This document shows positions 60,401 to 64,000 of a stretch of DNA of 64,000 nt, one piece after another. The DNA is from Irpex lacteus. Lineage: Eukaryota; Basidiomycota; Agaricomycetes; Polyporales; Irpicaceae. The notes below the pieces were generated by a model, which saw only the letters and a list, made by a program, of their open reading frames with translations, did no database searches and was not told the DNA's origin. Positions within the stretch are counted from its first letter, which is position 1; each line of letters starts with the position of its first letter. The stretch is from contig MQVO02000031.1 in NCBI GenBank assembly GCA_001986395.2, forward strand, positions 124,001 to 188,000, read 5' to 3'. The translations under genes were made by a program, and so were the position numbers.

Positions 60401-60847
60401 CCAGAGGATATTCACTCTGATGTCCTCAGGAGAGGCTTGGAAGGGAGGAGGGGAGATGGGAAGGGAAGTGGTGGAGATGAGCTTGCCATCAGTGAAGTTG
60501 TAGCTGGAAGTCTGCATGGCAATGCGCTCAAGGTTGTAGTTCATGATGGCCATAGGGGAGGGTTGGAGATTGGGATAGGCAGCGACCAGGAAAGCGGACA
60601 GGACAGCAGAGAACAGACCAGCCTGGAGGTGCAAGAGGTTAGTGAAAAAAAAATTGTGGTGCGAAGCAGAGGTACTCACAAAGACCAGGAGGGTATCCAC
60701 ATCATCCTTGCAGCTTTGGACCTTTTCTTCATCAAATTCGCGAACATCCTTTGACATGGCAGCCCATCCGGTGGACTGCCCTGGGTAGGACGTGACCCTC
60801 ACATCACGGACAGCCTCCGCACCGGGAGGGGTCTGATCTGAGGACAT
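57457..60847 (-). CDS. DUF6535 domain membrane protein, paralog D (early stop near the C-terminus)
   Basis: Exons 60680-60847, 58705-60622, 57935-58647, 57747-57878, 57588-57700 and 57457-57526 join in frame to 1037 aa. The last exon ends at GGGGAATAG, where the paralogs have GAGGAACAG: a C-to-T change that removes the final 10 or so residues (the ESVE tail). Intron 1 is 57 nt, a multiple of three with no stop, so an unspliced form would add 19 residues before AGLFS; in the paralogs it is 55-56 nt and would shift the frame. The central cassette resembles B and the membrane loop resembles C. Function unknown; the four-helix membrane block is intact. Confidence 0.82.
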
Positions 60848-61100
60848 CCTCGGCTCTCAAGAAAAAACACGCAATCGGCTCAGTGCGTAGAATCGGCTCA
60901 CGCGTGCACAGTCGGCTCAGTAGCACGCAATCGGCTCAGAAGGCGCACACTCGGCTCAGTGTGCGAATTCGGCTCAAGTCCCAGTCGGCTCAGGGAAGGG
61001 AATCCAAGTCGGCGCAAAAGGGGGAGACTCCTGGTATCGGCTCTAATCCACGAACGAACACGCCGCTCTGTCGGCTCTACAGCGAGGAACCCAACCTTCG
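60848..61100 (-). promoter_or_regulatory. GAGCCGA motif array upstream of DUF6535 gene D
   Basis: Twelve CGGCTC or one-mismatch copies on the plus strand at 15-25 bp intervals, beginning beside the ATG (60848-61100). The first units match array B and the later ones array C. Confidence 0.55.
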
Positions 61101-64000
61101 GCTCAGGCGTGGATGGGAACTCAACTCCTACGGACTCTGCTCCAAAGGAAGGGGAAGGAATAGTGCGGTTCACGCTCGCGAGGGGGACTGCAGAAAGTGT
61201 TAGCAAGTCATCGCGTGTCGACTAACAGGCGAGGACACTCACCAGACGGTCAGCGCTAACAATCGCTCGAGGCCGTACGAAGATAGACGACGGCACGGCA
61301 GGTAACGAACTCTCGAGGTGTAAACGATGGCGCGCGACGGGTTGATCAATGGGTAAGGCTTGCTGGCGAGGGCGATGGGTAGTTCGTCGAGCTGGGTATG
61401 GTGGTGGTTGCGGTTGAAGAGACGGTGGGAGACGACCTGCCACACCTACGCCGCATGCCTGCCATTTCGAGGTTTCGGCGCTTATGGTCAGTCCACATCG
61501 GCCCGCTGCCTCATTGAAGAACTGTGCGGCGGGCTGTTCGTCACCTCAAGGTGCCTGGACGCTGCATATTGCGATAGAGGCCGTATGTGGTTTCACAGCA
61601 GGCACAGAATGAGGTCGACTGTGAAGCAAGCCGGAGTACTATTACGGATTCGATTTGAAACTCTGCAGCATCACGCAACATAACACAAGACGACTAACGT
61701 CGTCCGATGACCAAAGTCTGGAACACCCTCGTATTCATTCACAACGTTCCTGCAGACAAGCGGTTGATAAAATAGAAATATCGAGTTGCACAGATAACAC
61801 CGCATCACGTGGACTCAAGGCAGATAGCGAGAAGTCAGAGGCACCAGCGATCCACGACATCGTGAATACCCGAGTCGTGTGTGAACCCTTGTATTGCGTT
61901 CGATATGTGTCTGTGTTGGCGTTCGTGACTGTAAGAGCCTGAGCCAAGCCGTCCCACTCGAAATGCTGAGGGTCCGAGCTCTATGTGCCTGCGTCACTTC
62001 CCGGGCTTATATCAGATTCCTTGGAACGTACCCTTCCCGTAGATCCAGAAGGTCAGGCCACGAGGGGAGACAAGACTTATGGACACATCATGCGTGCCCG
62101 TATGCAGAACCTGGTACCAGACGACGATAGGATTTATGGCCAGGCCGCGCTACGGCGCAGTACGCATAACATCGCGCGTCGGAGAAGTCGAGGCAGCCCA
62201 ATAACCTTTGACCGTGGGTCGAAGTTCAACGGAAAGCGTTGTCGGACGAGTACTGGAATTCGCAGTGGGTTACTCATGAGAACAGATTACAAGAAGGCTC
62301 ATCGAGCTTTGATCAGAGGCTGTATGCGTCCCGAACGTAGTGTTTCGCATCTGATGTTGTCCAGTTGATAAGGTAGAAACGTCCCTGCTTATGGGGATTG
62401 CGAGCGTGAGTGACAACGTCAAGCCTGTGACGAATCAAACTCACTTACTGGGTCCAGTCTCGGAGCAATACCCAGGACAACGATGTACGTCGCCGACGTC
62501 ACTAAGTAGAGGCAGGCAGATACTAGCACCTACCCGGACGCAGCTGAATGATCGGCACGATGGCCGTGACGAGCATGAGTCACCGAGTGTAAGGCATACA
62601 CCATGCACGCGCACCTTCAGAGCACAGCAGCAAAGACGGTGTGGACGTCTACGCCGTCTCTGTGTAGCCGATTCAGAGCAGGTGAAGTAACCAGACCTGT
62701 TTGGGTACAGATCGACGTAGCTTTCTGGCACAGTGAATGTTAGCGGAGGACGGGATGCCATGATTTACATACTACTCACCGAAGCGAGATACCAAGCTCG
62801 TCTCCACCCCTCTCATCGATGCTGTCCGCTTCGCCCAGTGAGACGTCACGTACGCCGACAACTCACGCGAAGCTGACTTTCCTGCTGCGGCATGACCAGA
62901 GTGATCGGATTGGGCGTTCCGACACCATAGCGATCCAGCAGACCCTCCGTGAAGATGCAAGACTGACTCGTATAAGAAGCTCTTCTCCAAGGACGTGCGT
63001 ATCGTGTATAAGCGGAATACATCCCCGTGGCGAAACGTGAAGCGAACGAGGACATCTCCGAGAGGGGAAGGTTCTGTGGCCGAGCTTGATAGCTGTTCAG
63101 CGTCCCGAGATTCTGCGCGATTCATGCGAGGCTGCCCCCATCCAAACATCGAACGACTTGTATGCTGTATTACGTGGAGTAGTTCATTGCCGATGAACGC
63201 CACGGAATGGGACAAGGGACTGGCAGCTAAGTCAGGCATGTATGTGGCGACACGGTGTATCAACTACTCACCGGACGTGTGTATAAACATCTCATTTCAC
63301 ACTGTGAACCGTCCACGCCCTCCACTCCACGCTCCAACGACGACGGATGATAGCCCGGGGAACGACTTCGAAATGGCTCGTAGGGATGAAAGAGGCCTGC
63401 CGTAATAGATGGTGTGGTATAGATGGCGGGGACGAGGACACGGTGCGTGGCGGGATTTGATTGATCGGTAGGTGTGAGAAATGATACCGATAACGCCGCG
63501 TAGAGGGAGAGTAGAGGGTGAGGGAGTGGAGGGCGCTAGACAGCTTGCTTGAAGGAGATCGGTGTGGCTGATCACGGTTTCGTCGTCTCGTACATGGCGA
63601 AGGCAGTATTCGCGAGACTTTGGGGACGACGGGCGTGAGACAATCGCGAGTGGGAACGAATGAGGCGAGAGACTGATGTGTGCGTTGGCCGATGAAGACC
63701 GTAGCTAAAGGAAGTAGACTTCTCCTAGGCTCTGGAGAGACAGTGAGTATCTAGGAAGTCGACAACGTTGTGACGCTACGTACTTTTGGCCCTCAATATC
63801 CAATGACTCCATCTCATCTCCCAAACGGTGCGATATCTTCGCCAGCATTCCTAGCCGTAGCTCACGCGTTCACGACTCATGGCACCTGGGATCGGTGTCA
63901 GAGCTAGGATTACGGCGGGGTGAAGTAGGTCTGGACGGAACGTCGTGGTTTGTGCCGAACGAAAGACTTACCGGAAGTGTTACTCATGTGATACCATCCC
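61101..64000. repeat. Duplicated upstream block of gene D, running to the window edge
   Basis: Nearly identical to 19851-22760 and related to 39091-42200; still matching at the last bases of the window, so the duplication extends beyond it. No intact gene; contains conserved minus-strand donor-like sites. Confidence 0.6.

Overview
The window looks like an accessory, possibly subtelomeric, stretch of a mushroom-forming basidiomycete (Agaricomycetes). Three things point there: multi-exon genes with short GT-AG introns of about 50-65 nt, DUF6535 membrane-protein genes, and a KDZ transposase with CxC5/CxC6-type cysteine clusters. The left edge holds the end of a partial gene (3-227, +) and, tail to tail with it, a RecQ-like helicase (245-2286, -).

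The backbone is a dispersed series of four minus-strand DUF6535 genes: A (2856-6408), B (13775-19565), C (35277-38843, one frameshift) and D (57457-60847, early stop near the C-terminus). All share one six-exon plan. Each is preceded by an array of GAGCCGA-type motifs and followed by a conserved 3' flank. The kilobases between them are also duplicated: blocks recur beside each gene, mostly without long open frames but with leucine-rich minus-strand fragments ending at splice-donor-like sites. I read these as decayed multi-exon, perhaps F-box/LRR-like, genes. Gene B and gene D sit in sister segments about 41-44 kb apart. Their non-coding flanks look more alike than their coding exons, and different parts of the four proteins pair the paralogs differently, as expected from recombination or gene conversion.

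Three kinds of DNA transposon have entered the series. (1) A KDZ element (26685-31990) has long inverted termini, a 9-bp flanking direct repeat, an apparently intact 638-aa transposase gene and a convergent 661-aa cysteine-cluster gene. (2) A PIF/Harbinger element (42652-49335) has a 433-aa DDE nuclease and a convergent Myb/trihelix-like gene. That second gene is split by (3) a 2.69-kb fold-back element (45093-47786) with arms of about 1.15 kb and a 10-bp target duplication; without the element and one duplication copy the host frame is continuous. A relative of the arm sequence also lies in a 2.35-kb insertion (14998-17344) inside intron 2 of gene B, whose splice sites and reading frame survive.

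The exon models were built by hand from splice signals, frame continuity and comparison of the four paralogs. Family names rest on motif recognition, not on database searches.
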